DNA of 64,000 bases from Chryseobacterium daecheongense (GCF_003729955.1 NZ_RJTX01000004.1:806001-870000); one strand, 5' to 3'; counted from the stretch's first letter, positions 10,211 to 20,717 are shown. Numbers and translations are program-made. The notes: a model not told the origin generated them from the letters alone.

Positions 10211-10492
10211 ATGATGTTATCAGCATTTTGGCCGTTTTATCAGTTCATTTGGACGATATTTTTCTTCACCATGTTCTTAGTGGGATTCTGGTGTATCTTT
10301 ATGTTCTTCGGATTAGTAATCCCTATGTGGTTAACTGAAGGTTTGAAAGAATATTTTGGAAAAGTAAAACCTTTCGATCCTGAACAGATCAGAAGAAAAA
10401 ACATTTATGAGCAGGAAGGTGTAGAAGTGATCTACAATGAACCTAAAGGAAATGGTCCTTTCTTACACGATAGTCACGGACATCATCATTAA
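10211..10492 (+). CDS. Small membrane protein with His-rich tail
   Basis: Uncharacterised protein of 93 residues. Residues 5 to about 43 are strongly hydrophobic and aromatic (one long or two short membrane spans). A soluble tail follows and ends in HDSHGHHH. I do not recognise a family. It has its own consensus promoter and its own terminator, so it is a monocistronic gene and probably real. The His-rich end could bind metal, but nothing else supports that. Confidence 0.75.
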   Translation: MMLSAFWPFYQFIWTIFFFTMFLVGFWCIFMFFGLVIPMWLTEGLKEYFGKVKPFDPEQIRRKNIYEQEGVEVIYNEPKGNGPFLHDSHGHHH

Positions 10493-10557
10493 TTGATTGT
10501 CATTGCTTTTTCACCTGAATTCTGAAAAAGTAATATCAAAGCAAAACAACATATATC

Positions 10558-10586
10558 AACCACTTACTTTTGTAAGTGGTTTTTTG
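10558..10586 (+). terminator. Terminator after small membrane protein
   Basis: ACCACTTAC / GTAAGTGGT stem with a 4-base loop followed by six T. Confidence 0.88.
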
Positions 10587-10723
10587 TTTTCTTTCTTTTT
10601 TGAAGAAGAGAGAGGAATAGGTGTCTTTAATCTTTGTGTAAAAGTTTATTTTTTTTACTCAGAATCAATTATTTTCAAAAAATAAATTACATTCGTATTA
10701 AAATATTAAAAAAACAAACTTTT

Positions 10724-13558
10724 ATGAAGAAATTTTATTCTGGTATACTGCTGTTTGTAATGGCTCTCGTTTTCGGGCAGATCAGCTATACCATTACACC
10801 AAATCCATTCAATGAAACGAATCAGATCACATTAAGTGTTCCCGGAAACCAGATTGATGAATCTGCATGGGGTGTCACAGGGAATGCTATTTATATATGG
10901 TCATGGTCATTGGATACCAATTTTAACAACAGTCAGGATTGCCCTACCAATGGAAGCTGGAACAATTCTAATGAAGCCAATAGACTGGCTTACAATGCAG
11001 GAACAGACACTTATTCTCTAACTTTTACTCCTACTACTTTTTTTAACAGAACAGGAATCGGCAGATTTGGATTTTTGTTGAAAGATAAAACAGGAGCACA
11101 TCAAACCGCAGATCATTTCGTGAATGTGGGAATGTTGAGTTTAAATTTAACAAATCCTTTAGCAAACAGTGTAACATCTGTACCGGCAGGAAATTCCATC
11201 AATATCACTGCGACCACCAATGTTAATGCAACATTCCAGCTGAAAGCAAACGGAGTGGTTGTGAATTCAACTTCCACGCCCTCTACCTCATATGCCTACA
11301 GTTTTCTTGCTGATGACGCATCTATGGAGCTTATTGCTACGGATGCTTCAACATCTATTACCAAAAATGCGACATTCATTTTGAATAAAGCCAGAAATGT
11401 GGTTTCTGAAGCAATTCCTGCATGGATAAAACAAGGAATTAATTATCATCCTACAGACAATACAAAAGTAGGGTTGGCTTTGTATGCTCCGTATAAAAAC
11501 TTTGTTCATGTGATCGGAAGCTTCAACAACTGGACAGTGAATGACACCTACCTGATGAAAAGGGATACCGCCAATCCGGATCTATACTGGATTGAACTGA
11601 GCGGACTTACTGCGGCACAATTATATACTTTTCAGTATAAGACAAATGATCTGAGAAAAGTGGCAGATCCTTTTTCTCCGCAGATTTTATCCTCTTATGA
11701 TGATCAATGGATATCTGCTTCTACATATCCTGGTTTACCGGCATTTCCTGCAGGACAGGGATTTGAGGTTTCTATGTTTAAAACGGCACAAACCCCATAC
11801 AATTGGCAAGTGACTAACTTCCAAAGACCAAACAAAGAAAATCTGGTAGTTTACGAATTGCTACTGAGAGATTTTACACAGGAAAAAAACTGGCAGTCTT
11901 TAATTAACAAGATTTCATATTTAAAGAACCTTAACATCAATGCAATAGAGCTTCTTCCGATTATGGAATTCGAAGGCAATCTTTCCTGGGGGTATAATAC
12001 TTCTTTCCACTATGCACTGGATAAAGCTTACGGAACTCCGGAAAAATTCAAAGAATTTGTAGATCTGTGCCATCAGAATGGAATTGCCGTTATTTTAGAT
12101 ATTGCATTCAATCACGCTACAGGAAGATCACCGTTGGTAAGATTGTGGAATATTGATCCGGACGGAGACGGCTATGGAGATGTAGCAGCCAATAACCCTT
12201 ACTTTAATCAGGTTCCGAAGCATTCCTATAATGTTTTCAATGACTTCAACCATACCAGTGCGGCAACCAAATATTATGTTGAAAGGTCTTTACAGCAATG
12301 GTTAACAGAATATCATATTGATGGATTCCGTTGGGATCTAACAAAAGGATTTACTCAAAATTGTTCAGCCAATGATGAAACGTGTACCAATGCTTATCAG
12401 CAGGATAGAGTGGATATTATGAAATATTATGCAGACAGACAATGGGCAATTGATCCTAATTCCTATATGATTTTTGAACATTTGGGAACAGATGCAGAAG
12501 AACAGCAGTGGGCCAATTACAGAATTGCGGAAGGAAAAGGCGTAATGCTTTGGAATAAACAGACCGATCCTTACAATCAAAATACAATGGGGTATAAAGA
12601 TAACAGCAATTATGATAGAATGGATCATGAGCTTCACGGCTTCACTAATATGCATGCTGTAGGATATGGAGAAAGCCACGATGAAGAAAGATTGATGTAT
12701 AAAAATCTTGCTTATGGTGCCGTAAGCGGAGCATATGACGTTAAAAACTTAAATACGGCATTGGAAAGAATGAAAACTTTCGGAGCTACTTTCTTCACGA
12801 TTCCAGGTCCTAAAATGATCTGGCAATTTGGAGAACTGGGATATGAATTCAGCATCAACAGGTGTGCGGACGGTTCCATCAACAATGGATGCAGAACAGA
12901 TGAAAAACCAGTGGCTTTCACTTTAGGGTATGATACGAATGTCAATAGAAAAGCGGTTTATGATACATGGGCAAAAATTATCAATATCAGAAATGCTAAC
13001 CAGGTATTTAAATCCAAAACATACAGTGTAGAATCTAACAATCTTACCAATGATCCGGATGGACTGATCACAAGAATATATGTATATGATCCGGCAGCTG
13101 CAGGAATTAAAAATGTAGTGGTTCTAGCCAATTATAATACCGTGGCAAAAGATGTTGTTCCTTATTTCCCATACACAGGGCAATGGCAGAACCTAATGGA
13201 TAATACTATATTAAGTGTAGCATCCACAACAGCTCCTATTACACTTCAGCCGGGAGAATTCAGGATTTTTGGAAACTATACGGGGGCATTATCTACAATA
13301 GATCAAAATGCTGCCCATAAATTATCTCTTCAGATAGCAGACAACCCTGTGAAAAATGGATTGATAAAATTAATTTATCATAAGGCTAAGAATGGAGAAA
13401 TTACCATTTATGATGTAAGCGGCAAGAAAATGGATTCATTTAAATTGAAGGATGAGGATGGAATTTACGAATTGAAAGCCCATTATCCGGCAGGAACTTA
13501 TCTGGTACATTTAAAATCCGAAACAGGAATGGCTATCCAGAAAATGATTGTTCAATAG
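10724..13558 (+). CDS. Secreted GH13 alpha-amylase with T9SS sorting domain
   Basis: A 944-residue exported glycoside hydrolase. The signal peptide (MKKFYSGILLFVMALVFG) is followed by N-terminal beta-rich domains. A CBM48-like module (VIGSFNNWTVND) lies near residues 245-325, and a GH13 barrel runs from about 375. Catalytic residues are visible as nucleophile D538 (GFRWDLTKG), acid-base E585 (MIFEHLG) and D653 (ESHDEER). The last 80 residues form a type A C-terminal sorting domain (NPVKNGLIKL, YDVSGKK, PAGTYLVHLKS), so release or surface anchoring by the type IX system is expected. I set the start at the ATG followed by the signal peptide. There are no susC/susD genes beside it, so it stands alone. 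Substrate is probably starch or glycogen-like alpha-glucan. Confidence 0.9.
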   Translation: MKKFYSGILLFVMALVFGQISYTITPNPFNETNQITLSVPGNQIDESAWGVTGNAIYIWSWSLDTNFNNSQDCPTNGSWNNSNEANRLAYNAGTDTYSLTFTPTTFFNRTGIGRFGFLLKDKTGAHQTADHFVNVGMLSLNLTNPLANSVTSVPAGNSINITATTNVNATFQLKANGVVVNSTSTPSTSYAYSFLADDASMELIATDASTSITKNATFILNKARNVVSEAIPAWIKQGINYHPTDNTKVGLALYAPYKNFVHVIGSFNNWTVNDTYLMKRDTANPDLYWIELSGLTAAQLYTFQYKTNDLRKVADPFSPQILSSYDDQWISASTYPGLPAFPAGQGFEVSMFKTAQTPYNWQVTNFQRPNKENLVVYELLLRDFTQEKNWQSLINKISYLKNLNINAIELLPIMEFEGNLSWGYNTSFHYALDKAYGTPEKFKEFVDLCHQNGIAVILDIAFNHATGRSPLVRLWNIDPDGDGYGDVAANNPYFNQVPKHSYNVFNDFNHTSAATKYYVERSLQQWLTEYHIDGFRWDLTKGFTQNCSANDETCTNAYQQDRVDIMKYYADRQWAIDPNSYMIFEHLGTDAEEQQWANYRIAEGKGVMLWNKQTDPYNQNTMGYKDNSNYDRMDHELHGFTNMHAVGYGESHDEERLMYKNLAYGAVSGAYDVKNLNTALERMKTFGATFFTIPGPKMIWQFGELGYEFSINRCADGSINNGCRTDEKPVAFTLGYDTNVNRKAVYDTWAKIINIRNANQVFKSKTYSVESNNLTNDPDGLITRIYVYDPAAAGIKNVVVLANYNTVAKDVVPYFPYTGQWQNLMDNTILSVASTTAPITLQPGEFRIFGNYTGALSTIDQNAAHKLSLQIADNPVKNGLIKLIYHKAKNGEITIYDVSGKKMDSFKLKDEDGIYELKAHYPAGTYLVHLKSETGMAIQKMIVQ

Positions 13559-13576
13559 CTAATTAACCTTTTAATA

Positions 13577-13616
13577 AAAGAAAGGGAGATGATGGAGAAA
13601 TCGTCTCTCTTTTATT
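13577..13616 (+). terminator. Terminator after amylase
   Basis: Twelve-pair stem AAAGGGAGATGA / TCGTCTCTCTTT including two G-U pairs, with an 8-base loop, then an AT-rich tail. Confidence 0.75.
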
Positions 13617-13688
13617 TTGAAATGATGAATTACAGAAGACTTTCTCCATCAGAAAATGATAAGAGTTTTAAATTGAATTAATAATTCT

Positions 13689-13696
13689 TATCTTTG
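13689..13696 (+). promoter_or_regulatory. -7 box upstream of prfA
   Basis: TATCTTTG matches TAnnTTTG and lies 19 bases before the prfA ATG. The nearest TTG (13673-13675) is only 13 bases upstream, shorter than usual. Confidence 0.6.
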
Positions 13697-13715
13697 CACC
13701 CACAAAAATTCTACA

Positions 13716-14801
13716 ATGTCTAAGTCATTAATTCCAAAATTAGAAGCTATAAAACAAAGATATAATGAGGTGGCAGACCTTATTATACAGCCTGATGTGA
13801 TTTCAGATCAAAAAAGATATTCTTCTTTGAATAAAGAGTATAGTGATTTGGGGAAAATTGTTAGAGTATATGATCAGTACAAAGGAGCTTTGGATACCAT
13901 TGCAGAATCTGATGAAATCATTGCTGACGGTTCAGACAGAGATTTAGTAGACCTTGCCAAAATGGAAAAACTTGAAGCTCAGGATAAAATCCCGGGACTT
14001 GAAGAAGAATTGAAAGTATTACTGATCCCGAAAGACCCCGCAGATGACAAGAACGTAATCGTGGAATTACGTGCTGGAACAGGAGGGGATGAAGCAGCAA
14101 TCTTTGTAGAAGATATTTACAGAATGTACAGCATGTATTTCAAAGCAAAAGGATGGAGACATGAAGTAACTGATTCTAATGAAGCGGCAAAAGGCTACAA
14201 AGAATTGATCATGAAAGTAGAAGGTGAAGGCGTATATGGAATTATGAAATTCGAATCCGGAGTTCACCGTGTACAGCGTGTCCCTGAAACGGAATCGCAA
14301 GGAAGAGTTCATACTTCCGCCATTACAGTAGCGGTTCTACCCGAAGCTGAAGAAGTGGATGTAGAGATCAACCCGGCGGATATCGAAATGCAGACTTCGC
14401 GTTCAGGAGGAGCAGGAGGTCAGAATGTAAACAAAGTTGAAACAAAAGTTCAGCTTACACATAAGCCTTCAGGTATTGTAGTGGTTTGTCAGCAGGCCCG
14501 TTCCCAGTTAGCGAACCGTGAATTGGCAATGGAAATGCTTCGTGCCAAATTATACGATATCAAATTACAGGAAGTTCAGGGAGACATTGCAGCCCAAAGA
14601 AAAACAATGGTTTCTACAGGAGACCGTTCTGCAAAGATCAAAACATACAACTATCCTCAGGGAAGGGTGACCGATCACAGGATCAACAAATCCATGTATA
14701 ATCTCGACGCTTATATGAATGGAGATATTTCTGAAATGATAGACGCGGTAATCATGGCGGAAAATGCAGAGAAGATGAAAGGAGAGGAGGAAAGCTTATA
14801 A
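13716..14801 (+). CDS. prfA: Peptide chain release factor 1
   Basis: RF1 of 361 residues, which ends translation at UAA and UAG. The catalytic GGQ loop is at residues 234-236 within [28 protein letters not shown] and the C-terminal [17 protein letters not shown] stretch are typical of RF1. Length matches the family. It is monocistronic, with its own -7 box and a strong terminator. A second GGQ protein, PrfH, is encoded near 23 kb. Confidence 0.97.
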   Translation: MSKSLIPKLEAIKQRYNEVADLIIQPDVISDQKRYSSLNKEYSDLGKIVRVYDQYKGALDTIAESDEIIADGSDRDLVDLAKMEKLEAQDKIPGLEEELKVLLIPKDPADDKNVIVELRAGTGGDEAAIFVEDIYRMYSMYFKAKGWRHEVTDSNEAAKGYKELIMKVEGEGVYGIMKFESGVHRVQRVPETESQGRVHTSAITVAVLPEAEEVDVEINPADIEMQTSRSGGAGGQNVNKVETKVQLTHKPSGIVVVCQQARSQLANRELAMEMLRAKLYDIKLQEVQGDIAAQRKTMVSTGDRSAKIKTYNYPQGRVTDHRINKSMYNLDAYMNGDISEMIDAVIMAENAEKMKGEEESL

Positions 14802-14810
14802 AAAATATCT

Positions 14811-14838
14811 AAGGCTCTTGTTCATCAAGGGCCTTTTT
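14811..14838 (+). terminator. Terminator after prfA
   Basis: AAGGCTCTTG / CAAGGGCCTT stem with a TTCAT loop, followed by a T-run. Confidence 0.9.
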
Positions 14839-14873
14839 TAATAACATCAACATTAAAATCTTAAATATATATT

Positions 14874-15551
14874 ATGAAAAATTTTAAAATCATTCTGGTT
14901 CTCTTGCTGGCAATGACAGGACAGCAACTTATGGCACAGACAGAAGTGAAAAAGCCTGCTGAAGTATTTGAATTGTTCTTTGCCACTTTCTTAAAAAATG
15001 ATGAGTCGGCACAACGCACACTCAATGAATATTTAAAACCAACCGTAGAAGGAGGAGATGCTTATCAGGCCAATTTTAAGGAAACATCAGAAGATATGAT
15101 TAAAACAACTACCGAAAATTTCCTGGCGGTTTTTCCCGCTTCCACTGCTTCAGCCTGCAAAAAAGAAGCAGAAGATTACTTCAGAGCAATATTCGGAAAC
15201 TTTAGAAATGGAAGCCTGAAGATAAAAAATGTGAAAATCGTTCCCAATGAATATGTTGAAGGGCAAAAAATAGCTGAAATAACTTATACGGTAAGCTTTA
15301 AAGTACCATCGAAATTAGATGCAGGACCTAAAGGAGATCCTGGAAAAGTTAAAGCGGAAGAACTTAAAAAATATTTGACTCAGGTAGTTCAAGGTTTTAA
15401 AAATGCAGATAAAATTGTGACTACCGATCAAGAGTTCAGCTTATATCAACTCGAAGAAAATAATAAGATCTATTATTGGAATGGAAGCCCGGATGAGATT
15501 GTCACTAATTTGTCGGACTTCTATTTCGACAGTTTTGGTTCAAAAGAATAA
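14874..15551 (+). CDS. Exported protein of unknown function
   Basis: Predicted 225-residue protein with a signal peptide (MKNFKIILVLLLAMTGQQLMAQ, cleavage after AQ expected). The mature part is charged and soluble, with no membrane span and no motif I recognise. It carries PSKLDAGPKGDPGKVKAEEL, a short Gly-Pro stretch that is not a collagen repeat. Its own terminator follows at once. The role cannot be assigned. Confidence 0.72.
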   Translation: MKNFKIILVLLLAMTGQQLMAQTEVKKPAEVFELFFATFLKNDESAQRTLNEYLKPTVEGGDAYQANFKETSEDMIKTTTENFLAVFPASTASACKKEAEDYFRAIFGNFRNGSLKIKNVKIVPNEYVEGQKIAEITYTVSFKVPSKLDAGPKGDPGKVKAEELKKYLTQVVQGFKNADKIVTTDQEFSLYQLEENNKIYYWNGSPDEIVTNLSDFYFDSFGSKE

Positions 15552-15564
15552 TTGAAATCAACCT

Positions 15565-15596
15565 AAAAAAGTTCCAGTAATCGGAACTTTTTTTAT
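15565..15596 (+). terminator. Terminator after exported protein
   Basis: AAAAAAGTTCC / GGAACTTTTTTT hairpin with a 7-base loop. Confidence 0.9.
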
Positions 15597-15610
15597 TTCA
15601 CTACTTTATG

Positions 15611-15618
15611 TATTTTTG
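15611..15618 (+). promoter_or_regulatory. -7 box close to prolyl oligopeptidase start
   Basis: TATTTTTG matches TAnnTTTG, but only five bases (AGAAA) separate it from the ATG at 15624. That would place transcription start at or next to the start codon. No TTG is seen at -33. Confidence 0.5.
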
Positions 15619-15623
15619 AGAAA

Positions 15624-17747
15624 ATGATTAATATGAATATCAAACCTGTTTTATTAACTGCCGGAGTTTTGTTTTCGGCATCTTTCTATTCACAAAAAAT
15701 GATGAGTTATCCTAAAGCATTAAAAGGAAGTCAGACAGATAAGTATTTCGGAACTGCAGTAGCAGACCCTTTCAGAGATTTGGAAAATGATTCGGAGGCA
15801 ACCAAAAAATGGGTAGATGAAGAAGTGGCATATAGCCAGAATTACCTTTCTAAAATCCCTTTCAGAGAACAAATCAAAAATCAGTTGCGCGATATCTGGA
15901 ATTATGAAAAAATTTCAGCGCCATTCAAAGAGGGGGGCTATACCTATTATTACAAAAACGATGGGTTACAGGCTCAGTCTGTTTTATACAGAACCAACAA
16001 CAAAACGAAAGCAACAGAAGTATTTCTTGATCCCAATAAATTTTCGGAAAAAGGAACAACTTCTCTTTCCAATCTGTCATTCAATAAAAAAGGAAACCTT
16101 GCGGCTTACTCCATCTCTGAAGGTGGAAGCGATTGGAATAAAATCATTATTATTGATGCTATTACCAAAAAACAGATCGATGAAACCTTGCTGGATGTAA
16201 AGTTCAGCGGAATTTCATGGCAGGGAGATGAAGGGTTCTATTATTCAAGCTATGATAAACCAAAAGAAGGAACCGTGCTTTCCGGAATGACGGATAAGCA
16301 TAAAGTATACTTCCATAAATTAGGGACCAAGCAATCTGAAGACAAATTGATTTTCGGAGGAGAAAAAACACCTCGCAGATATATTGGTGCATCAGTTTCT
16401 GAAGATCAGAGATACCTTATTATTTCAGCAGCCAATGCAACTAACGGGAATGAATTATATATTAAAGATTTAAAAAATGGAGGGGACTTTGTTCAGATTA
16501 ATAAAGGGTTTGACATCAATGCCAGTATTGTAGATACGCAAGGAGATGATCTCTTCATTTTTACTGATAAGGACGCTCCGAATATGCGTCTGGTGAAAAC
16601 TAGCATTAAAAATCCTTCTCCCGAAACATGGAAAGACGTAATTCCGCAAACAGAAAACGTATTGGGAATTTCTTCAGGAGGTGGTTATTTCTTTGCAACA
16701 TATATGATTGATGCTATAGATAAGGTAAAACAATTTGACAAGACAGGAAAATTGATCAGAGAAATTTCTCTTCCCGGAAAAGGAAGTATTGGAGGTTTTG
16801 GAGGAAAAGAAGAAGAAAAAGAATTATATTTTTCTTTCAGCAATTATATCATGCCAAGAACAATATATAAATTCAACGCAGATTCTGGAAAATCAGAGGT
16901 ATACCAAAAACCAAAAGTGAATTTCAACCCGGATGAATACGTTTCGGAGCAGGTATTTTATACTTCAAAAGACGGAACAAAGGTTCCTATGATGATCAAT
17001 TATAAAAAAGGAACAAAGCTTGACGGTAAAAATCCGACAATCCTTTATGGTTATGGAGGTTTCAATGTTAGTTTACAGCCTGGATTTTCAGTGGTAAATG
17101 CAATCTGGATGAAAAATGGCGGTATCTATGCCGTTCCAAACCTCCGCGGAGGAGGAGAATATGGAAAAAAATGGTATGATGCAGGAACTAAATTTCAGAA
17201 GAAAAATGTTTTTGATGATTTTATTGCGGCAGGAGAATATTTACAGAATAAAGGATATACATCCAAAGACTTTATGGCAATATCAGGAGGTTCGAATGGA
17301 GGATTACTTGTAGGAGCCACAATGACCATACGTCCGGATTTGGCAAAAGTGGCACTTCCTGCAGTTGGAGTTTTAGACATGTTGAGATATAATAAATTTA
17401 CCGCAGGAGCAGGATGGGCATATGATTATGGAACGGCAGAAGATAATAAGGAAATGTTTGAATATCTGAAATCATATTCTCCCTTACACAATGTGAAAAA
17501 AGGAACATGTTATCCGTCCACAATGATCACTACAAGTGATCATGATGACAGAGTAGTTCCTGCACATTCATTTAAATTTGGCGCAGAATTGCAGGAGAAA
17601 CAAAGTTGTGATAACCCAATTTTACTGAGAATAGAAAAAGATGCAGGCCATGGAGCAGGAAGATCAACAGAACAAATCCTTAGTGAAAGTTCAGATGGAC
17701 TTTCCTTCGCCCTTTACGAAATGGGAATTAAAAAATTAGAAAAATAA
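15624..17747 (+). CDS. Prolyl oligopeptidase (family S9A)
   Basis: Serine peptidase of 707 residues cutting after proline in short peptides. A signal peptide (KPVLLTAGVLFSASFYS) points to the periplasm. A seven-blade propeller precedes the hydrolase domain. The catalytic Ser is near residue 557 in GGSNGG, Asp in DHDDRVVPAHS and His in AGHGAGRS. The N-terminal RDLENDSEATKKWV is the family's usual opening. The start could be the ATG at 15624 or the one three codons later at 15633. The -7 box five bases upstream makes 15624 possible only as a leaderless start. Confidence 0.92.
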   Translation: MINMNIKPVLLTAGVLFSASFYSQKMMSYPKALKGSQTDKYFGTAVADPFRDLENDSEATKKWVDEEVAYSQNYLSKIPFREQIKNQLRDIWNYEKISAPFKEGGYTYYYKNDGLQAQSVLYRTNNKTKATEVFLDPNKFSEKGTTSLSNLSFNKKGNLAAYSISEGGSDWNKIIIIDAITKKQIDETLLDVKFSGISWQGDEGFYYSSYDKPKEGTVLSGMTDKHKVYFHKLGTKQSEDKLIFGGEKTPRRYIGASVSEDQRYLIISAANATNGNELYIKDLKNGGDFVQINKGFDINASIVDTQGDDLFIFTDKDAPNMRLVKTSIKNPSPETWKDVIPQTENVLGISSGGGYFFATYMIDAIDKVKQFDKTGKLIREISLPGKGSIGGFGGKEEEKELYFSFSNYIMPRTIYKFNADSGKSEVYQKPKVNFNPDEYVSEQVFYTSKDGTKVPMMINYKKGTKLDGKNPTILYGYGGFNVSLQPGFSVVNAIWMKNGGIYAVPNLRGGGEYGKKWYDAGTKFQKKNVFDDFIAAGEYLQNKGYTSKDFMAISGGSNGGLLVGATMTIRPDLAKVALPAVGVLDMLRYNKFTAGAGWAYDYGTAEDNKEMFEYLKSYSPLHNVKKGTCYPSTMITTSDHDDRVVPAHSFKFGAELQEKQSCDNPILLRIEKDAGHGAGRSTEQILSESSDGLSFALYEMGIKKLEK

Positions 17748-17796
17748 CTAAGCTGGATCGCAAAAAAGCGACAAAGCAAATGTTTAACTTAATGAT

Positions 17797-17832
17797 AAAG
17801 GCGATTTTGCAATGTTGCAATTTCGCCTTTTT
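17797..17832 (+). terminator. Terminator after prolyl oligopeptidase
   Basis: AAAGGCGA / TCGCCTTT outer stem with an inner TTGCAA self-complement, followed by T residues. Confidence 0.82.
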
Positions 17833-17902
17833 GCTTCAAAAATTGACGCAAAAATATTAATGCAAAAATCCGTAATTTTAGCACTGTAATAAATCCGAAA
17901 GA

Positions 17903-20020
17903 ATGAGAAGGGAAATCCAGAACAAAACTCCTCAATTTAGCATAGCCAAACACACTACAGAGATCTATCCATTTGAAAAGGATGGTTTACAGTTAAAATC
18001 GTCTTATACTGCCGAAGATATTAAAGACAAATCTTTAACGGAAACCTCACCGGGAATAGCACCTTATTTAAGAGGCCCCTATTCCACCATGTATGTTCAA
18101 AAGCCTTGGACGATCCGTCAGTATGCAGGTTTTTCCACAGCAGAAGAATCCAATGCATTCTATAGAAGAAACTTAGCAGCAGGACAGAAAGGACTTTCTG
18201 TAGCATTCGACTTGGCAACACACAGAGGCTACGATTCAGATCACGCAAGAGTAGTAGGAGACGTTGGAAAAGCGGGAGTAGCAATTGATTCCGTAGAAGA
18301 TATGAAGATCCTTTTCAACGAAATTCCTTTGGATCAGATTTCCGTTTCCATGACAATGAACGGTGCCGTTTTGCCCATCCTTTCTTTCTACATTGTAGCT
18401 GCAGAAGAGCAGGGAGTAAAGCAGGAATTACTTTCGGGAACTATCCAAAACGATATTTTGAAAGAATTCATGGTAAGAAATACATACATTTATCCACCTG
18501 CACCTTCCATGAAAATTATTGCCGATATTTTTGAATATACCTCTCAAAATATCCCTAAATTCAACTCAATTTCTATCTCAGGATACCATATGCAGGAAGC
18601 CGGAGCGACTCCCGTACTGGAAATGGCTTACACTTTGGCAGATGGCCTTGAATACGTAAGAACAGGGATAAAAGCAGGAATGAATGTGGATGATTTTGCG
18701 CCAAGACTATCATTTTTCTGGGCAATCGGGATGAATCACTTCATGGAAATTGCTAAAATGCGTGCAGCAAGATACATCTGGGCGAACCTTTTAAAGCAAT
18801 TCAATCCTCAGAATCCAAAATCTCTGGCTTTAAGAACACATTCTCAGACTTCAGGATGGTCTTTAACAGAGCAGGAACCTTTCAATAATATCACCAGAAC
18901 AGCAATTGAAGCCTTATCTTCTGCTTTGGGGGGAACACAATCCCTGCATACCAATGCGCTAGATGAAGCGATTGCACTTCCGACAGATTATTCTGCAAAA
19001 ATTGCAAGAAATACGCAGATCATTTTACAGCAGGAAAGTGGGATTTGTGATGTGGTGGATCCAATGGGAGGAAGCCATTTAATTGAAAGCCTTACCCAAC
19101 AGATGATTGAAGAAGCGATGAAATACATTGATGAGGTAGAACAGGAAGGTGGAATGACCAAAGCCATTGAAGCCGGAATTCCTAAAATGAGAATCGAAGA
19201 AGCTGCTGCAAGAAAACAGGCCAAAATTGATAGCGGTGAAGAATTCATTATTGGAGTGAATTCATTCAAATCATCATTAAAACAAGACGAAATTGAGATC
19301 TTAGATATTGATAATACCGAAGTTCGTAGAAAGCAGATCGAAAGATTAAATACCATAAAAGCAGAAAGAAATGCCGAAGCGGTTGAACAGATCTTGAACG
19401 AAATCCGTGAAAGTGCAAAAACAGGAAAAGGTAATCTTCTGGCATTATGCATTGAAGCGGCTCGAAGAAGAGTGACTTTGGGAGAAATGAGCGATGCTAT
19501 GGAAGAAAGCTTCGGAAGATATAAAGCCAACATTAAAACAATTTCTGGAGTATACGCCATGAATGCCGGTAAAAACGAATATTTTGAAAAAGCCCTTCAG
19601 TTAACTCAAAAATTTGAGGAAGAAGAAGGACGTCGCCCAAGACTTATGGTTGCCAAAATGGGACAGGATGGTCACGACAGAGGTGCGAAAGTAGTTGCCA
19701 CCGCATTTGCCGATATGGGATTTGACGTTGATGTGGCTCCATTGTTCCAGACTCCTGAAGAAGTAGCAAAACAAGCTGTAGAAAATGATATCCACATTTT
19801 AGGAGTTTCCTCTTTAGCAGCAGGACATAAAACTTTAGTTCCACAGGTAGTAGAAGAATTGAAAAAGCTTGGCGCAGATGATATTACCATTGTTGTGGGA
19901 GGGGTAATTCCTCAGCAGGACTATGAATTCCTTTATGCTAACGGAGCCGATTTCATCTTTGGCCCGGGAACCAATCTGCCAAAATGTGCAGTGGATATTT
20001 TAGAAAAATTTTTAAGTTAA
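17903..20020 (+). CDS. scpA: Methylmalonyl-CoA mutase, catalytic subunit
   Basis: B12-dependent mutase of 705 residues converting succinyl-CoA and methylmalonyl-CoA. The catalytic barrel opens with [20 protein letters not shown] and includes [16 protein letters not shown] residues. The C-terminal cobalamin domain carries the base-off motif [11 protein letters not shown] and the downstream [12 protein letters not shown]. Length fits the large or homodimeric catalytic chain. No small subunit gene is present in the window. Its chaperone meaB is encoded on the same strand but about 7 kb downstream, with unrelated genes between. Confidence 0.95.
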   Translation: MRREIQNKTPQFSIAKHTTEIYPFEKDGLQLKSSYTAEDIKDKSLTETSPGIAPYLRGPYSTMYVQKPWTIRQYAGFSTAEESNAFYRRNLAAGQKGLSVAFDLATHRGYDSDHARVVGDVGKAGVAIDSVEDMKILFNEIPLDQISVSMTMNGAVLPILSFYIVAAEEQGVKQELLSGTIQNDILKEFMVRNTYIYPPAPSMKIIADIFEYTSQNIPKFNSISISGYHMQEAGATPVLEMAYTLADGLEYVRTGIKAGMNVDDFAPRLSFFWAIGMNHFMEIAKMRAARYIWANLLKQFNPQNPKSLALRTHSQTSGWSLTEQEPFNNITRTAIEALSSALGGTQSLHTNALDEAIALPTDYSAKIARNTQIILQQESGICDVVDPMGGSHLIESLTQQMIEEAMKYIDEVEQEGGMTKAIEAGIPKMRIEEAAARKQAKIDSGEEFIIGVNSFKSSLKQDEIEILDIDNTEVRRKQIERLNTIKAERNAEAVEQILNEIRESAKTGKGNLLALCIEAARRRVTLGEMSDAMEESFGRYKANIKTISGVYAMNAGKNEYFEKALQLTQKFEEEEGRRPRLMVAKMGQDGHDRGAKVVATAFADMGFDVDVAPLFQTPEEVAKQAVENDIHILGVSSLAAGHKTLVPQVVEELKKLGADDITIVVGGVIPQQDYEFLYANGADFIFGPGTNLPKCAVDILEKFLS

Positions 20021-20079
20021 TTAACATTTATAAAGTATAAGCTGTATGATTTTTGCATTATTTGTTGAAAAATTTCATT

Positions 20080-20571
20080 ATGGCTTATACAGTAATTTCA
20101 GTATTTCCTGCTACTGTAGATACAGAGGAAATTAAAAGAGACTTAGCAAGTAACGGCTTTGATAAGGCAAATATTATAGTTTCAAAATCAAAGCTGGAAG
20201 ACGGATCACCGGATGGTCATTACGAAGATGACGTGAAGACGAGAAATTTTTGGGATTTCATCTTTGCCCATGATACAGAAATGTTAGAAGCCTACAAAAA
20301 AGAAAGCGTAGGAAAAAACAATATCATAGTGTATGCGGATACTGCTGATGATGCGCAAAGAGCAAAAACAATTCTTGATAAAAACGGAGCTATAGAAGTA
20401 TACCGAAAACAATCCGAATCTAAAGCACCGGAAGGGATGTCTGAGGAAGTGTACAACGGAATCATTGCCAAAGCAAGGCACGACCTATATTTCTTGGGTT
20501 CCGAAAGAGTATATACATCCGGAAGTAAAGGAATGGATGAACCTATGGACAGTCAGGGATCAGAAGACTGA
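20080..20571 (+). CDS. Stress-protein-like small protein
   Basis: Soluble protein of 163 residues. Its N-terminal stretch (AYTVISVFPATVDTEEI, then GFDKANIIVSKSK) and central IIVYADTADDAQRAKTILDKNGA resemble the YflT/GS17M fold of general stress proteins. That assignment is by eye and moderate. The C-terminus is acidic and Ser/Gly rich. I chose the ATG at 20080; an imperfect -7 box (GATTTTTG) sits 24 bases upstream, which rules out an earlier start. A strong terminator follows. Confidence 0.68.
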   Translation: MAYTVISVFPATVDTEEIKRDLASNGFDKANIIVSKSKLEDGSPDGHYEDDVKTRNFWDFIFAHDTEMLEAYKKESVGKNNIIVYADTADDAQRAKTILDKNGAIEVYRKQSESKAPEGMSEEVYNGIIAKARHDLYFLGSERVYTSGSKGMDEPMDSQGSED

Positions 20572-20596
20572 TCTCAAAGCATATAGAAAAGTAGAA

Positions 20597-20628
20597 GAAA
20601 AGCCTGAATATTTTGTTCAGGCTTTTTA
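20597..20628 (+). terminator. Terminator after stress-like protein
   Basis: AAAAGCCTGAA / TTCAGGCTTTT stem with a 7-base loop and T-run. Confidence 0.92.
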
Positions 20629-20646
20629 TTTTGCAAATAAAAAATT

Positions 20647-20674
20647 TTGAGTTTCAGAAAAATTAATATATTTG
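20647..20674 (+). promoter_or_regulatory. Consensus promoter of a short transcript
   Basis: TTG at 20647-20649, 17 bases, then TATATTTG at 20667-20674: a full match to the Bacteroidota consensus. It lies between one terminator (ending 20628) and another (20818-20851), defining a transcript of roughly 170 bases. Confidence 0.75.
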
Positions 20675-20717
20675 CACCAGAAAATAAAGTTTAACCATTT
20701 AAAAAACAACGAAGCAA

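Noticed and set aside
10497..10685. Open frame after the small membrane protein
   Set aside because: It runs through a strong terminator, has no ATG-based start with a promoter, and its product looks like translated AT-rich spacer.
15300..15370. Collagen-like repeat in the exported protein at 14874
   Set aside because: Only one Gly-Pro-Lys-Gly-Asp-Pro-Gly stretch exists, not a repeated G-x-y series.
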